A DNA stretch of 64,000 nt from Corynebacterium hindlerae (GCF_014117265.1 NZ_CP059833.1:1891069-1955068), one strand, 5' to 3'; shown: positions 34,464-44,780, counted from the first letter of the stretch. Made by a program: numbers and translations. Notes: generated from the sequence alone by a model not told the origin.

Positions 34464-35249
34464 CTAGAAGTGTGGAAGTCCGTTGCTCTTCAAGAAATTG
34501 TTGATCACGGTGCCGATTCCGAAAACGATGCCGATGGTTCCGAAGGCGCTGAGGATGACGTCCACGATGCCAAAAGCGCTGTCAGAGGAAAACCCGCCGT
34601 CTGCATCAGATTCAGGGGATTTCTGCTTGTTGTCGGTTTCCGGCTTGACTGGGTTTGCCTGCTTGTTGTCGGTTTCCGGCTTGACTGGGTTTGCCTGCTT
34701 GTTGTCGGTTTCCGGCTTGACTGGGTTTGCCTGCTTGTTGTTGGTTTCCGGCGTGGCCTCAGGGGATTCCTGCTTGTTGTTGGTTTCCGGCGTGGCCTCA
34801 GGGGATTCCTGCTTGTTGTTGGTTTCCGGCGTGGCCTCAGGGGATTCCTTCAGGTCCTTTTCGGTAGGAGACTCAGCTTTTGTTCTGGCCTCTGCCTCAG
34901 CATCGAGTGATTCCATTTCCTTTTCATCTATGACCTTGGCAAGGTCGGGGAATGCCCAGTGGAGGTATGCGGAGGGGTCAACTTTAAGTAGTTGGTCTCG
35001 AAGGTCCTTAGCTTCCTTAAGGGAGGCCTTCTGGAATAGTTCCTTAACCTGTTTAACCCATTCTTTGGCTTCCTTATCATCAATGTTTGAATTTTCACCA
35101 GGGGCCGGTGGGTGTTCAGCCGATTGTTTGATCTTAAGTTTTAGATAATCTGGCACTGGCGGAAGTTCCACAGCTTGTGCGTTTGGAGCCGTAAGCGCGC
35201 TTACTGCCAGGGAAATAGCCAGCGCCGAGGTGAAAAGAGCTTTGCGCAT
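34464..35249 (-). CDS. Secreted repeat protein, unknown function, possibly iron-regulated
   Basis: Encodes 261 aa. Signal peptide MRKALFTSALAISLAVSALT followed by APNAQA cleavage site. A charged helical domain (residues about 30-125) is followed by three copies of ESPEATPETNNKQ and three of ANPVKPETDNKQ, then a glycine-rich hydrophobic tail (IVDVILSAFGTIGIVFGIGT) able to insert in a membrane. The tail composition recalls the small corynebacterial porins, but there is no demonstrable homology. ATG has GAGG 7 nt upstream. A DtxR-like box lies about 56 bp upstream. The repeated linker is probably a length-variable spacer across the cell wall. Confidence 0.75.
   Translation of the reverse strand: MRKALFTSALAISLAVSALTAPNAQAVELPPVPDYLKLKIKQSAEHPPAPGENSNIDDKEAKEWVKQVKELFQKASLKEAKDLRDQLLKVDPSAYLHWAFPDLAKVIDEKEMESLDAEAEARTKAESPTEKDLKESPEATPETNNKQESPEATPETNNKQESPEATPETNNKQANPVKPETDNKQANPVKPETDNKQANPVKPETDNKQKSPESDADGGFSSDSAFGIVDVILSAFGTIGIVFGIGTVINNFLKSNGLPHF
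34623..34847. repeat. Two adjoining in-frame minisatellites in the secreted protein gene
   Basis: Three 36-bp units (34623-34730) and three 39-bp units (34731-34847) that all begin CTGCTTGTTG on the plus strand. Units within each set are essentially identical. Both lengths are multiples of three, so gain or loss of units keeps the frame. Confidence 0.92.
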
Positions 35250-35304
35250 GAAAGACCTCACGATAGATGATTGATGAACTGATTTCAGAGTTTAGTTCGG
35301 AGAG

Positions 35305-35323
35305 TTAGGGTTGCCTTAATTTC
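35305..35323. promoter_or_regulatory. DtxR/IdeR-like box
   Basis: TTAGGGTTGCCTTAATTTC matches 11 of 19 positions of the corynebacterial DtxR consensus (TTAGGTTAGSCTAACCTAA), including the invariant TTAGG and GCCT parts. It lies upstream of the secreted repeat protein. The rest of 35262-35588 is AT-rich, holds promoters for the divergent genes and no open frame of note. Confidence 0.4.
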
Positions 35324-35588
35324 TCGCGCGTGTTTTTTATCACTGCTGGGTGTGGTGAAACCTTAAGTGCAACCAGGGTTAATGTAAAACATTTAAAATA
35401 AATGATCAAAGTAGATTAATAAAAATATGTAGCAAACGTTTAAAAAGTTTTAAGGAATGGGTCTGGGCAATGGTGAAGGGTTATAGCCCGTGGGTGCTTG
35501 ATCCTTATTCACAAGAGTGTGAACTACACACAGTCGGATCCGCAAACTGTGGAGTTTCAAGTTGTCGATGTAGATAAAAGACTGGTCA

Positions 35589-36407
35589 TTGACGGAGCTT
35601 CCTGCTCCAAAGCCGTATGCTTTCGCTGACTCGTGGGAAGCGAATGTTCATCCGGTGCCTCAGTTGCCTGTTGTTCCCGCGCGGAAATGGTCGTCGAAGC
35701 TGATTGTCAGCGTTGTGGTGGCGATTGTGGGTCTGTTGCTGCTGGGTGGTGGTAGCTATTGGGATTATTTGCAGTATCAGACAAAGGCGGAGGGGGAGCC
35801 TGCCGTGGTGAGGATTACCCGGAAAGTTCCGCCGCCGGTGCTGGACGTATTCTCAGTTGGTGGCGATTTTGGCGCAGTGCTTTACGATGGTTCGCAGTCC
35901 CACATCTTTGGCACCCTAGTTTCGGATGTGCCGTGGGCCACTATAAAAGTGTCAATCGCGCTGGCTGCACTGGCGCAGGGCGCTGCTGATCCGGGGTTGG
36001 TGGCGCCTGCTCCTGTGGTTAATTCGGCGCCTTCTCGACATGGTTTCAGTGTGTTTGGGCAGATGGAATGGACGCTAGCCTCACAAGCTGAGTTAGGGTG
36101 CCACCCGAACGCTGCGATAGTAACGGACAAAATGGGTTTAGTAACTCCTGAACAGCGCTACGGTTTAGGGCGGATTCCAGGGATGAGGTTTAAAGGGGGT
36201 TGGGGGCCGGATCCTTCGGGCGGGTATTTTGCGCGGCAGTTCGGTTTTGTGGAAACTCCGGCGGGGCGGTTTGGGGTGGCGATTGCTGCGCGACCGACGG
36301 ATGGGAGCTATACGTCTGCGCAAATGATGCTGGATGAGGTGACATCTCAGCTGCAGCTGCGGATGGTTGCGGGTGGTGCACTGAATTGCGCGGAGCTGCC
36401 TCACTAG
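35589..36407 (+). CDS. Membrane-anchored beta-lactamase-fold protein, degenerate
   Basis: Encodes 272 aa with a TTG start. Proline-rich cytoplasmic N-terminus, one TM helix (LIVSVVVAIVGLLLLGGGSY), then an extracytoplasmic domain. VPWATIKVSIALAAL matches the SxxK helix of serine hydrolases (usually W-S-TIKVP), but the nucleophile serine is alanine. FKGGWGPDPSGGYFARQFG matches the C-terminal KGGWG block. The stretch that should hold the SxN-type motif is nearly absent (AQGAADPGLVAPAPVVNSAP). It is therefore probably not catalytic. Function unknown. Confidence 0.6.
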   Translation: MTELPAPKPYAFADSWEANVHPVPQLPVVPARKWSSKLIVSVVVAIVGLLLLGGGSYWDYLQYQTKAEGEPAVVRITRKVPPPVLDVFSVGGDFGAVLYDGSQSHIFGTLVSDVPWATIKVSIALAALAQGAADPGLVAPAPVVNSAPSRHGFSVFGQMEWTLASQAELGCHPNAAIVTDKMGLVTPEQRYGLGRIPGMRFKGGWGPDPSGGYFARQFGFVETPAGRFGVAIAARPTDGSYTSAQMMLDEVTSQLQLRMVAGGALNCAELPH

Positions 36408-36502
36408 GGTGGTTATAACCGATCCGGTTTTAGTGGCCGAAACTTGTCTGCAAAAATTCTCTCTATACCTATATATAAGGAGCGATGTTTCGCTGGGATA
36501 AT

Positions 36503-36565
36503 CTTGCACTCACCCCTATAGACTGCTAGAAACGAGTATTAGCACTTGCATTGCCTAAGTGCCAG
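36503..36565 (+). promoter_or_regulatory. Double CIRCE (HrcA) operator of groEL2
   Basis: Site 2 is TTAGCACTT-N9-AAGTGCCAG (36539-36565), close to CIRCE (TTAGCACTC-N9-GAGTGCTAA). Site 1 is CTTGCACTC-N9-GACTGCTAG (36503-36529), weaker, with TATAGACT inside as a possible -10. Both have the correct 9-bp spacing. HrcA repression released on heat shock is the established role of CIRCE. Confidence 0.75.
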
Positions 36566-36657
36566 GAATTTTTAGCGGGTGAGGTTGGCAACACACTCAC
36601 CGACCGTGCCGTCGCGGGCGCCCGCTATTAAGTGACGTGAGTGTCGTCCTCAACTAA

Positions 36658-38319
<1,662 letters not shown>

Positions 38320-38340
38320 GCTCCCTTTAGCACCGCTTTA

Positions 38341-38384
38341 TCCCGTTCCTTCTCGGCTACGTCCCGCGAAGGAACGGGATTTTT
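38341..38384 (+). terminator. groEL2 terminator
   Basis: Stem TCCCGTTCCTTC (38341-38352) / GAAGGAACGGGA (38368-38379), followed by TTTTT. Confidence 0.92.
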
Positions 38385-38816
38385 GTGTTTCTGCAAGGCA
38401 CACAAGTTAATTCTTGGGACAGTAGAGGGTATCTAGTGCCATGCAACTACCCCCGGATGGGGTAAAAAATGGGGAGTTTTTTCGGGTGTATTTCCAGCGC
38501 TCGCGCTTAATCGAAGCGGCTCCGCCGGGCGTTACGGGGTCAGGAAAAGTTTCACGAAAAAGTAGTGTTATGGAAACAGCTTCAAAAGCAATTTTCCTGC
38601 TCTGTACAGGTAATTTACAAAATGAAGATTGAAACATGTTGACGTGACCATTTCTTCTGCTGTGGCTGGGGTGGGGGAAAGTGTGATGAGAGAAAAAGTG
38701 GTTTCAGGTTGACCGTGGAAAGAAATGTGCTTTAATTTAAGTCATGACGTCCTGAGGGGCGTCAGCAACTGGAACCGTTTCTCCAGCTAGAAGCTGGAAC
38801 CTCTCAAGGAGTAAAT
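38385..38816 (+). promoter_or_regulatory. porH-porA promoter and structured 5' leader region
   Basis: About 430 bp without a convincing gene. Its 3' part should be the porin mRNA leader: a GACGTCC...GGGCGTC hairpin (38746-38763), a CCAGCT/AGCTGG hairpin (38782-38798), then AAGGAG and the porH ATG. Stable leader hairpins would suit a very abundant, long-lived mRNA. AT-rich TTTAATTTAAG upstream (about 38731-38741) is the likely -10 region. Confidence 0.5.
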
Positions 38817-39002
38817 ATGTTCGAACAGATCGGCAACTTCGGCAAGGTCATCGAAGGTCTCGCAAAGATCTCCGACAACATTGGCGGCGCTTTCGATAAC
38901 ATCGTGACTCTTGCTAACCCAATCAACTGGATCATCTTTGCTGATGACTTCGCATCTAACGTCTTCGATGCCACCAGCTCGGCTCTTCTGTCGTCCTACT
39001 AA
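38817..39002 (+). CDS. porH: Small outer-membrane (mycomembrane) porin PorH
   Basis: Encodes 61 aa without signal peptide: MFEQIGNFGKVIEGLAKISD followed by an amphipathic and hydrophobic segment ending in DATSSALLSSY. Size, lack of signal sequence, AAGGAG start and location downstream of groEL2 match PorH of C. glutamicum (57 aa), which forms a hetero-oligomeric cation-selective channel with PorA and carries O-linked mycolate on serine. The serines near the C-terminus (ATSSALLSS) are candidate sites (inference). Confidence 0.8.
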   Translation: MFEQIGNFGKVIEGLAKISDNIGGAFDNIVTLANPINWIIFADDFASNVFDATSSALLSSY

Positions 39003-39049
39003 TTCTGGGCAACATCAATCACACTTTCTTATCTACTAGGAGATAACCA

Positions 39050-39196
39050 ATGCTTTCTGCTGAACTGATCACCTCCACCGCTGACTTTGCAATCGACCTC
39101 TTCCAGCCAATCCTGACTCTGGGCGAGACCCTCAAGCCACTGGGCAACGTTGCTTCCGCTATCGCAAGCATCGCTAAGGTTTTCGGCCTCAAGTAA
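39050..39196 (+). CDS. porA: Small mycomembrane porin PorA
   Basis: Encodes 48 aa: MLSAELITSTADFAIDLFQP and continuing to ...IASIAKVFGLK, with AGGAG just upstream. C. glutamicum PorA is 45 aa and likewise lies directly behind porH and before ppk2. Amphipathic helix, no signal peptide. The mycolate-bearing serine is probably near the N-terminus (Ser3 or Ser9; inference). The gene is short enough to be missed by automatic annotation. Confidence 0.8.
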   Translation: MLSAELITSTADFAIDLFQPILTLGETLKPLGNVASAIASIAKVFGLK

Positions 39197-39231
39197 GCCT
39201 TAATAGCCTGAGCTTTGAGCTCTAGCTTGTG

Positions 39232-39270
39232 AAATTCCCCCGACCATCAGGTTGGGGGATTTTCTTTTTG
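39232..39270 (+). terminator. porH-porA terminator
   Basis: CCCCC-GACCATCAGGTT-GGGGG with A/T pairs at the base, followed by TTTTCTTTTTG. Confidence 0.85.
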
Positions 39271-39495
39271 TTTCTCGGCCTGTAGTTCAGGGGATCGTTG
39301 CGGTTGCTTGATTCAGGCGTTGACGCGCAGGTTTCGGTGGCTCACCGGTAGGCCACTACTGAAAGAGCATTTCCGCGCCAGCAGCTGGGATGAGTTACGC
39401 CAGAAAAACATTTCGAGAATCTCAGTAACTACTCCCACCTATTTTAGGGTCCGTTTTAGCAGGTCTGGCCCACGTTCCCGGGGTAGTATTGAACT

Positions 39496-40395
39496 ATGGC
39501 TGAAGCAAAAGAGCAGGAATTCCACATCGTCGATCTCGCCGCTACCGAAGGGTACGTAGTAGACGACTCGGACGAGGACGATCCGGTCCTCCTTACCCCT
39601 TCGGGTAAGCCGATTGATACCTGGCGGGAAAATTACCCATACAGTGAACGTCTTACTCGCAAAGAATACGAGCGTGAAAAGCGCGCACTCCAGATCGAGC
39701 TTTTGAAGTGGCAGAACTGGACCAAGGAAACTGGTCAGAAACACATTATCTTGTTTGAGGGCCGTGACGCTGCGGGCAAGGGTGGCACCATTAAACGCTT
39801 TAACGAGCACCTCAATCCTCGTGGTGCCCGTACCGTTGCGCTGGAGAAGCCCTCGCCCCGCGAATCTACTTCTTGGTACTTCCAGCGTTACATCCAGCAT
39901 TTCCCTTGCGCTGGCGAGATCGTGTTCTTTGACCGTTCCTGGTACAACCGTTCCGGTGTTGAGCGCGTTATGGGCTTCTGCACTGAATCGCAGCACGCTG
40001 AGTTCCTGCGTGAGGTCCCTATGCTCGAGAATATGATCATGGGTTCCGGAATTTCCCTGACCAAGCTGTGGTTCTCCGTTACCCAGAAGGAGCAGCGCAC
40101 CCGCTTCGCTATCCGTCAGGTAGACCCAGTGCGTCAGTGGAAGCTTTCCCCAATGGATCTCGCATCCCTGGACAAGTGGGATGATTACACCCGCGCTAAG
40201 GAAGAACAGTTCCGCTACACGGACACTGACGAATCTCCATGGATCACCATTAAGTCCAACGACAAGAAGCGCGCCCGCCTCAATGCGATGCGCTACGTGC
40301 TTTCCAAGTTTGAATACACCGGAAAAGATCACGAGCTCGTTGGCGAGCCAGATCCGCTGATCGTGCTGCGCGGTCGCGACCAGATCGGCGACTAA
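39496..40395 (+). CDS. ppk2: Polyphosphate kinase 2
   Basis: Encodes 299 aa. Walker A GRDAAGKGGTIKRF, lid FDRSWYNRSGVERVMGF and the PPK2 core RYIQHFPCAGEIVFFDRSWYN. Uses polyphosphate to phosphorylate nucleoside diphosphates (or the reverse). C. glutamicum PPK2B lies at the same place after porA. TAGTAT lies 6 nt before the ATG. The 39271-39495 gap before it shows no other gene. Confidence 0.95.
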   Translation: MAEAKEQEFHIVDLAATEGYVVDDSDEDDPVLLTPSGKPIDTWRENYPYSERLTRKEYEREKRALQIELLKWQNWTKETGQKHIILFEGRDAAGKGGTIKRFNEHLNPRGARTVALEKPSPRESTSWYFQRYIQHFPCAGEIVFFDRSWYNRSGVERVMGFCTESQHAEFLREVPMLENMIMGSGISLTKLWFSVTQKEQRTRFAIRQVDPVRQWKLSPMDLASLDKWDDYTRAKEEQFRYTDTDESPWITIKSNDKKRARLNAMRYVLSKFEYTGKDHELVGEPDPLIVLRGRDQIGD

Positions 40396-40403
40396 ACCAA
40401 CAA

Positions 40404-40434
40404 AAAATGGGCGCCCACCAGGGGCGCCCATTTT
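40404..40434. terminator. Bidirectional terminator between ppk2 and the NRPS-like gene
   Basis: Perfect 13-bp stem AAAATGGGCGCCC / GGGCGCCCATTTT with a 5-nt loop. Runs of A and T flank it on both sides, so it works for both convergent genes. Confidence 0.93.
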
Positions 40435-40440
40435 CGCTAA

Positions 40441-43400
40441 CTACACCCGAGGCTCAATCGGGTTGCCCTGCCACGCAGAGTTGGCGGGGACCCGGTCGCC
40501 GCGCATCACGAGGGAAGCAGGCCCCACGGAGGCGTCGACACGTAGCTCAGAGGCAGGCAACGCCACAGAATGCGGTCCGAGGGTTGCGCCGTCGGCAAGC
40601 GTCACGGCGTCCAAACTCATCACCCGGTCCTGGAACAGGTGGGTCTGCACCACACAACCCCGGCCCACGGTAGCGCCCCGACCCACGTCGCACAGGTCAG
40701 CCTCCGGGAACCAATAGGACTCAATCCACGCGCCCCGACCCACGTGGGCACCGAGGAGCCGCAGCGCATTGTTCAGCGCGCCGGTGCCCAAATTGTGATT
40801 CAAATACCACGGGGCACACACGCCTTCCACAAACACATCCTGCAACTCGTTCAGCCACACGAACCGCGACCACAACGGGTGATCGCCCGCCTGAATCTGG
40901 CCCACGCACGCCCACTTCACCAGCACCGTCACCAGCAGAGCACACAGTCCGGCCACCATCAACACCACGCCACCGAGTGCCCACGCAGCCCAAAACCCCC
41001 ACACAGACCACAACGTTTGCAAAGCTGCGAGCACCGCGACGAACAGCAACCCAGAGGTGATCGGGCCCAGGAGACGCAAGGTCTCCACCAAACCACGGGC
41101 CGCCTTCACACCAAAGCCAGGGTTGTAGGTGAGATCCTCACCGGAACCGGCGGACACCGTCACGCGACGCAGCCGCTCCGGAGGGCTGCCCCACCAGTTA
41201 GATCCCGCCCGGGCCTTCTTCGGAGTCGAGGACAACACGGCCACCAGGGAATTCTTGCCCAGCTTGCGACCCGGCCCAGCGATACCCGAATTACCGAGGA
41301 AGGAACGCTTGCCCACCCGTGCTACGTCAGTGAGCATCCAGCCACCGCCCAGCTCATAGCCACCCACCATGGTGTCATCAGCCAGGAAGGAGCCCTCCTT
41401 GATTTCCGTCAGGCGGGGAATCATCACGGCCGTGGAGATTTCGGCGTTCGCTCCGATCTTTGCGCCCAAGCTGCGGAACCACAGGGGAGTGAGCTGCGAA
41501 GCATAGAGCACGAAGAGGTGGGTTCGGGCGTCGTCAAGCGTGCGCTCCGTCACCCACAGCCGCCAGCCCATCACGCTGCGCACCGGGAACACACCCGGCT
41601 TCAGGCCGATGCCCACCACGCGGACGATCAGCCACACCATCACCATGTAGCTCAGCAGGCCCAGGAGGGCGCCTGCCGGGGTGAGCGCCAACGCCCAGCC
41701 CAGTGCCGCCAACCCGGACAGTGGGCGCAGCATACTTGGCAGCATCACCACGACACCAGCCACGGCCAACGCCAACAACGGCACCAGGCTGAGCGCCACC
41801 GAGGTGAGCCCATACAGCGGAACCCAGTAGCTGCGACGCGGCGGATGCTCCTCGGGGAAGCGGTGCTTGGAACGGCCCACTTTCGCCGCCGGCGAACCAG
41901 ACCAGCGCGCCCGCGCCTTCACCGGCTTGTGGCCAGTCACGCAGGAGCCTGCCTCGATGTGGGCGTCTTCACCAATGACCGACCCCGGCAACAACGTGGA
42001 ACGCGCGCCGATGCGCGCATTAGCGCCAATCTCAATGGCACCCACGTGCACCTTGTCGCCTTCAACCCAATACCCGGACAGATCCACCTCAGGTTCCACC
42101 GCAGCATGATCCCCGAGCGTCAGCAAACCCGTCACTGGCGGCAACGTGTGCAAGTCAACCTGGGCGCCTACCTTCGCGCCCAGGAGCCGCGCATAGGTCA
42201 AAATCCATGTCGCACCGGCGATGCTCGTGGCTCCGGACGTCGCTGCGAAGCGTTCCGCTGCCCAGAGCCGCAGGTGTGTCACCCCGCCGCGCGGGTATGT
42301 ACCCGGCTTAATAGACCCGGCGATGAGACGCACGAGCAACGCACCTACCGGCAGCCTGCCCAGTGGGGTGAAGAATGCCAAGACCAGGACCACCAGCGCC
42401 CACGTCGGCAGCGACAGCGCCCAGGTGACACCAGCAAAGCCCAACAGCCAATTCAGCAACGCCAGGCCCGTCACCCATTGGCCGGCCAGCAGCGTCATCG
42501 CCGGAATCTGAATCAAAAACTGCGCCAGGCGAGTGCTCAGGCCAACTGGCTTGATTTCCGAATGCATATCTTCCGGGATTTCCGACGTGAGCGACACCCC
42601 GGTGTCAGCCGCGATCTGGTCGACCCGTTCCGCAAGCAACTCCAGGCGCGGGTGGTCATAGAGGTCCCGCACGGACACGGTGGGGACCCGGTCACGAATC
42701 GCGCCTACCAACGTGGCCGCCGCGAGTGACGTCCCCCCGAGCTCGAAGAAGTCCGCCTCCTTCGATTCCACCGACACCCCAAGAGTGTCCACCCACAACT
42801 GCGCAAGCCACGACTCCGTGCCACTCAGGCCCTCGGCCTCCACCGCAGTACCCGGCAGCGGCCACGGCAACGCCTTCTTATCCACCTTGCCGGACGTGCG
42901 CACAGGCAGATCATCCATCACATGAATGCGCGGCACCAGGGCAGCGGGCATGATGTTGCTCAACCGTTCATGGGCCTCGGCGTGATCAAACGCCTGCGTC
43001 TCGTCCTCCAAGGACACATAACCGACCAGCACCTTATCGCCCGCGCCAGTGGCCTGCACCGCCACCGCGGACTGGCGAACATTCGGCAAAGACGCCACAC
43101 CGGCCTCCACCTCACCCAGCTCAATGCGACGCCCACCGATCTTCACCTGATCGTCCACGCGCCCCACAAAGTACAGGCCGTCCTCTTCCAGGCGCACGTG
43201 GTCGCCGGAACGGTACGCGCGATCCCAACCGATCGACGGCATCGGCGCATACTTTTCCGCATCCTTTTCCGGATCCAAATAGTGGGCCAGCCCCACCCCG
43301 CCGATCACCAACTCGCCGACCTCACCGACCGCCACTGGTTGCTCCTGCTTATCGACGACCACCAGGTCCCAACCCGCGAGCGGCAAGCCGATACTCACCG

Positions 43401-44325
43401 GCTGATTCGGCTCCATCGTGGTGGCGCACGCCACCACCGTGGCTTCCGTGGGGCCGTACGTGTTCCACACCTCGCGATCCACCGTCGCCAAACGCTCCAC
43501 CAGCTCCGGCGGGCAGGCCTCGCCACCAAAGATCAACAGGCGCACGTTATCCAGCGCTTCTGCAGGCCACATCCCCGCCAAAGTAGGAACCGTAGAGACC
43601 ACGGTGATGTCCCGGCGAATGAGCCACGGGCCCAAGTCCATGCCGGACCGAACCAGCGAGCGTGGGGCGGGGACCAGACACGCGCCGTGGCCCCAGGCCA
43701 GCCACATTTCCTCACAAGAAGCATCGAATGCGACAGACAAGCCAGCCAGCACTCGGTCCTCCGGGCCGAGCGGTGCGTCCTGCAGGAACATCTGCGCCTC
43801 TGCGTCCACGAACGCTGCCGCGCTGCGGTGCGAGACCGCAACCCCCTTCGGTTTGCCGGTAGACCCGGAGGTGAAGATGATCCAGACGTCGTCGTCAAGG
43901 CGGGGGCGCTCGGTGTCACCGCTTTCGGAAAGGCGCTTGATACGCAGGCCTTCGTCGGTGAACACGGCGTTGACGTCGGCTTCCCCGAACACCATGTCCG
44001 CACGCTCATCCGGGTCATCAGCGTCCACGGGAACGTAGGCAGCGCCGGCGGCGATCGTGCCCAAAATGGCAAGGTATAGATCCTTGGTTCCGGAGGACAT
44101 GCGGATGCCGATGCGATCCCCACGCCGGATCCCATGAGCATGTAGATGGGCAGCTAAATTATCTACTTCCTCGATCAAATCGGCGTAGGTCATCACCGTG
44201 CCGTCATCAATGGCTGCGGCCTCCGGGTGCGCCTCGGCGGTGGCTTGCAGCAGCTCATAGAGGGTGCGCGCGGGCGGGGCCTCGGCGCCACGCAAATACT
44301 GGGCGGGGACTAGATGAATACTCAC
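40441..44325 (-). CDS. Pls/PosA-like single-module NRPS with membrane LbH C-terminal region
   Basis: Encodes 1294 aa, GTG start. Order: adenylation domain (residues about 25-500; IIFTSGSTGKPKGVAVSH, NTYGPTEATV, YRSGDHVRLEEDGLYFVGRV, SGKVDKKALPWP with the catalytic Lys), carrier domain (DFFELGGTSLAAATL, Ser for phosphopantetheine), then membrane helices alternating with three left-handed beta-helix (acyltransferase-like) blocks, e.g. GANARIGARSTLLPGSVIGE and GRGATVGRGCVVQTHLFQDR. There is no condensation or thioesterase domain. Epsilon-poly-lysine synthetase (Pls) of Streptomyces has this design, so the product may be an amino-acid homopolymer or amino-acylated envelope component (inference). 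Coupled to the upstream MarR gene. Confidence 0.85.
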   Translation of the reverse strand: MSIHLVPAQYLRGAEAPPARTLYELLQATAEAHPEAAAIDDGTVMTYADLIEEVDNLAAHLHAHGIRRGDRIGIRMSSGTKDLYLAILGTIAAGAAYVPVDADDPDERADMVFGEADVNAVFTDEGLRIKRLSESGDTERPRLDDDVWIIFTSGSTGKPKGVAVSHRSAAAFVDAEAQMFLQDAPLGPEDRVLAGLSVAFDASCEEMWLAWGHGACLVPAPRSLVRSGMDLGPWLIRRDITVVSTVPTLAGMWPAEALDNVRLLIFGGEACPPELVERLATVDREVWNTYGPTEATVVACATTMEPNQPVSIGLPLAGWDLVVVDKQEQPVAVGEVGELVIGGVGLAHYLDPEKDAEKYAPMPSIGWDRAYRSGDHVRLEEDGLYFVGRVDDQVKIGGRRIELGEVEAGVASLPNVRQSAVAVQATGAGDKVLVGYVSLEDETQAFDHAEAHERLSNIMPAALVPRIHVMDDLPVRTSGKVDKKALPWPLPGTAVEAEGLSGTESWLAQLWVDTLGVSVESKEADFFELGGTSLAAATLVGAIRDRVPTVSVRDLYDHPRLELLAERVDQIAADTGVSLTSEIPEDMHSEIKPVGLSTRLAQFLIQIPAMTLLAGQWVTGLALLNWLLGFAGVTWALSLPTWALVVLVLAFFTPLGRLPVGALLVRLIAGSIKPGTYPRGGVTHLRLWAAERFAATSGATSIAGATWILTYARLLGAKVGAQVDLHTLPPVTGLLTLGDHAAVEPEVDLSGYWVEGDKVHVGAIEIGANARIGARSTLLPGSVIGEDAHIEAGSCVTGHKPVKARARWSGSPAAKVGRSKHRFPEEHPPRRSYWVPLYGLTSVALSLVPLLALAVAGVVVMLPSMLRPLSGLAALGWALALTPAGALLGLLSYMVMVWLIVRVVGIGLKPGVFPVRSVMGWRLWVTERTLDDARTHLFVLYASQLTPLWFRSLGAKIGANAEISTAVMIPRLTEIKEGSFLADDTMVGGYELGGGWMLTDVARVGKRSFLGNSGIAGPGRKLGKNSLVAVLSSTPKKARAGSNWWGSPPERLRRVTVSAGSGEDLTYNPGFGVKAARGLVETLRLLGPITSGLLFVAVLAALQTLWSVWGFWAAWALGGVVLMVAGLCALLVTVLVKWACVGQIQAGDHPLWSRFVWLNELQDVFVEGVCAPWYLNHNLGTGALNNALRLLGAHVGRGAWIESYWFPEADLCDVGRGATVGRGCVVQTHLFQDRVMSLDAVTLADGATLGPHSVALPASELRVDASVGPASLVMRGDRVPANSAWQGNPIEPRV

Positions 44326-44327
44326 AG

Positions 44328-44780
44328 CTACTGAGGGTCCTCCTCAGCGATCAGGACAGAAGTTGCGAGTTTGCGCAGGTGCTTGAGCTGCTTAGAGGTG
44401 GAATCGTCCAACGCCCGGGCCTCGGCTTCGCTGACCAAAGTCGCCAATTCCGCGTGGGCATTCTTGCCCTTCTTGGTTGTGGCAACGATCTGCCGACGAC
44501 GATCCTTTGGATCACGCTCCCGCTTGGCCCAGTTGTGGGACTCTAGGGCGTCGATAAGCCGAACCATGTCGGACGCGTCAATGGCGAGCAGCTCGCCGAG
44601 GGACGCCTGGCTCGACGCCGACGCCTCAATGAGGCACGTCAGCACCCAAAATTCCCGAAGGGTTGTGCCCTTGGTGGCGAGGGTAGCTTCCACCTCATCG
44701 CGGGTGCGACGGCGCAGGCGCTCCAGCTGGAAGGAAGGGGACTGGAGCAGACATGTTGGGATCTCAAGAGGCGTGGTCAT
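44328..44780 (-). CDS. MarR-family transcriptional regulator
   Basis: Encodes 150 aa. Winged-helix core: TTLREFWVLTCLIEASASSQ, LGELLAIDASDMVRLIDALE (recognition helix) and AKRERDPKDRRRQIVATTKKGK (wing, DxRRxxxxxT/KxG signature). It precedes the NRPS-like gene by 2 bp and so probably regulates it and itself. TAACAT lies 6 nt before the ATG. The upstream region carries GTTAAATC twice (44794-44801 and 44810s), flanked by CAATG/CATTG, a candidate operator. Confidence 0.85.
   Translation of the reverse strand: MTTPLEIPTCLLQSPSFQLERLRRRTRDEVEATLATKGTTLREFWVLTCLIEASASSQASLGELLAIDASDMVRLIDALESHNWAKRERDPKDRRRQIVATTKKGKNAHAELATLVSEAEARALDDSTSKQLKHLRKLATSVLIAEEDPQ

Noticed and set aside
38441..38632. 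63-aa frame between groEL2 and porH
   Set aside because: No ribosome-binding site, unremarkable composition and no recognisable family; it lies in the presumed porin promoter region.
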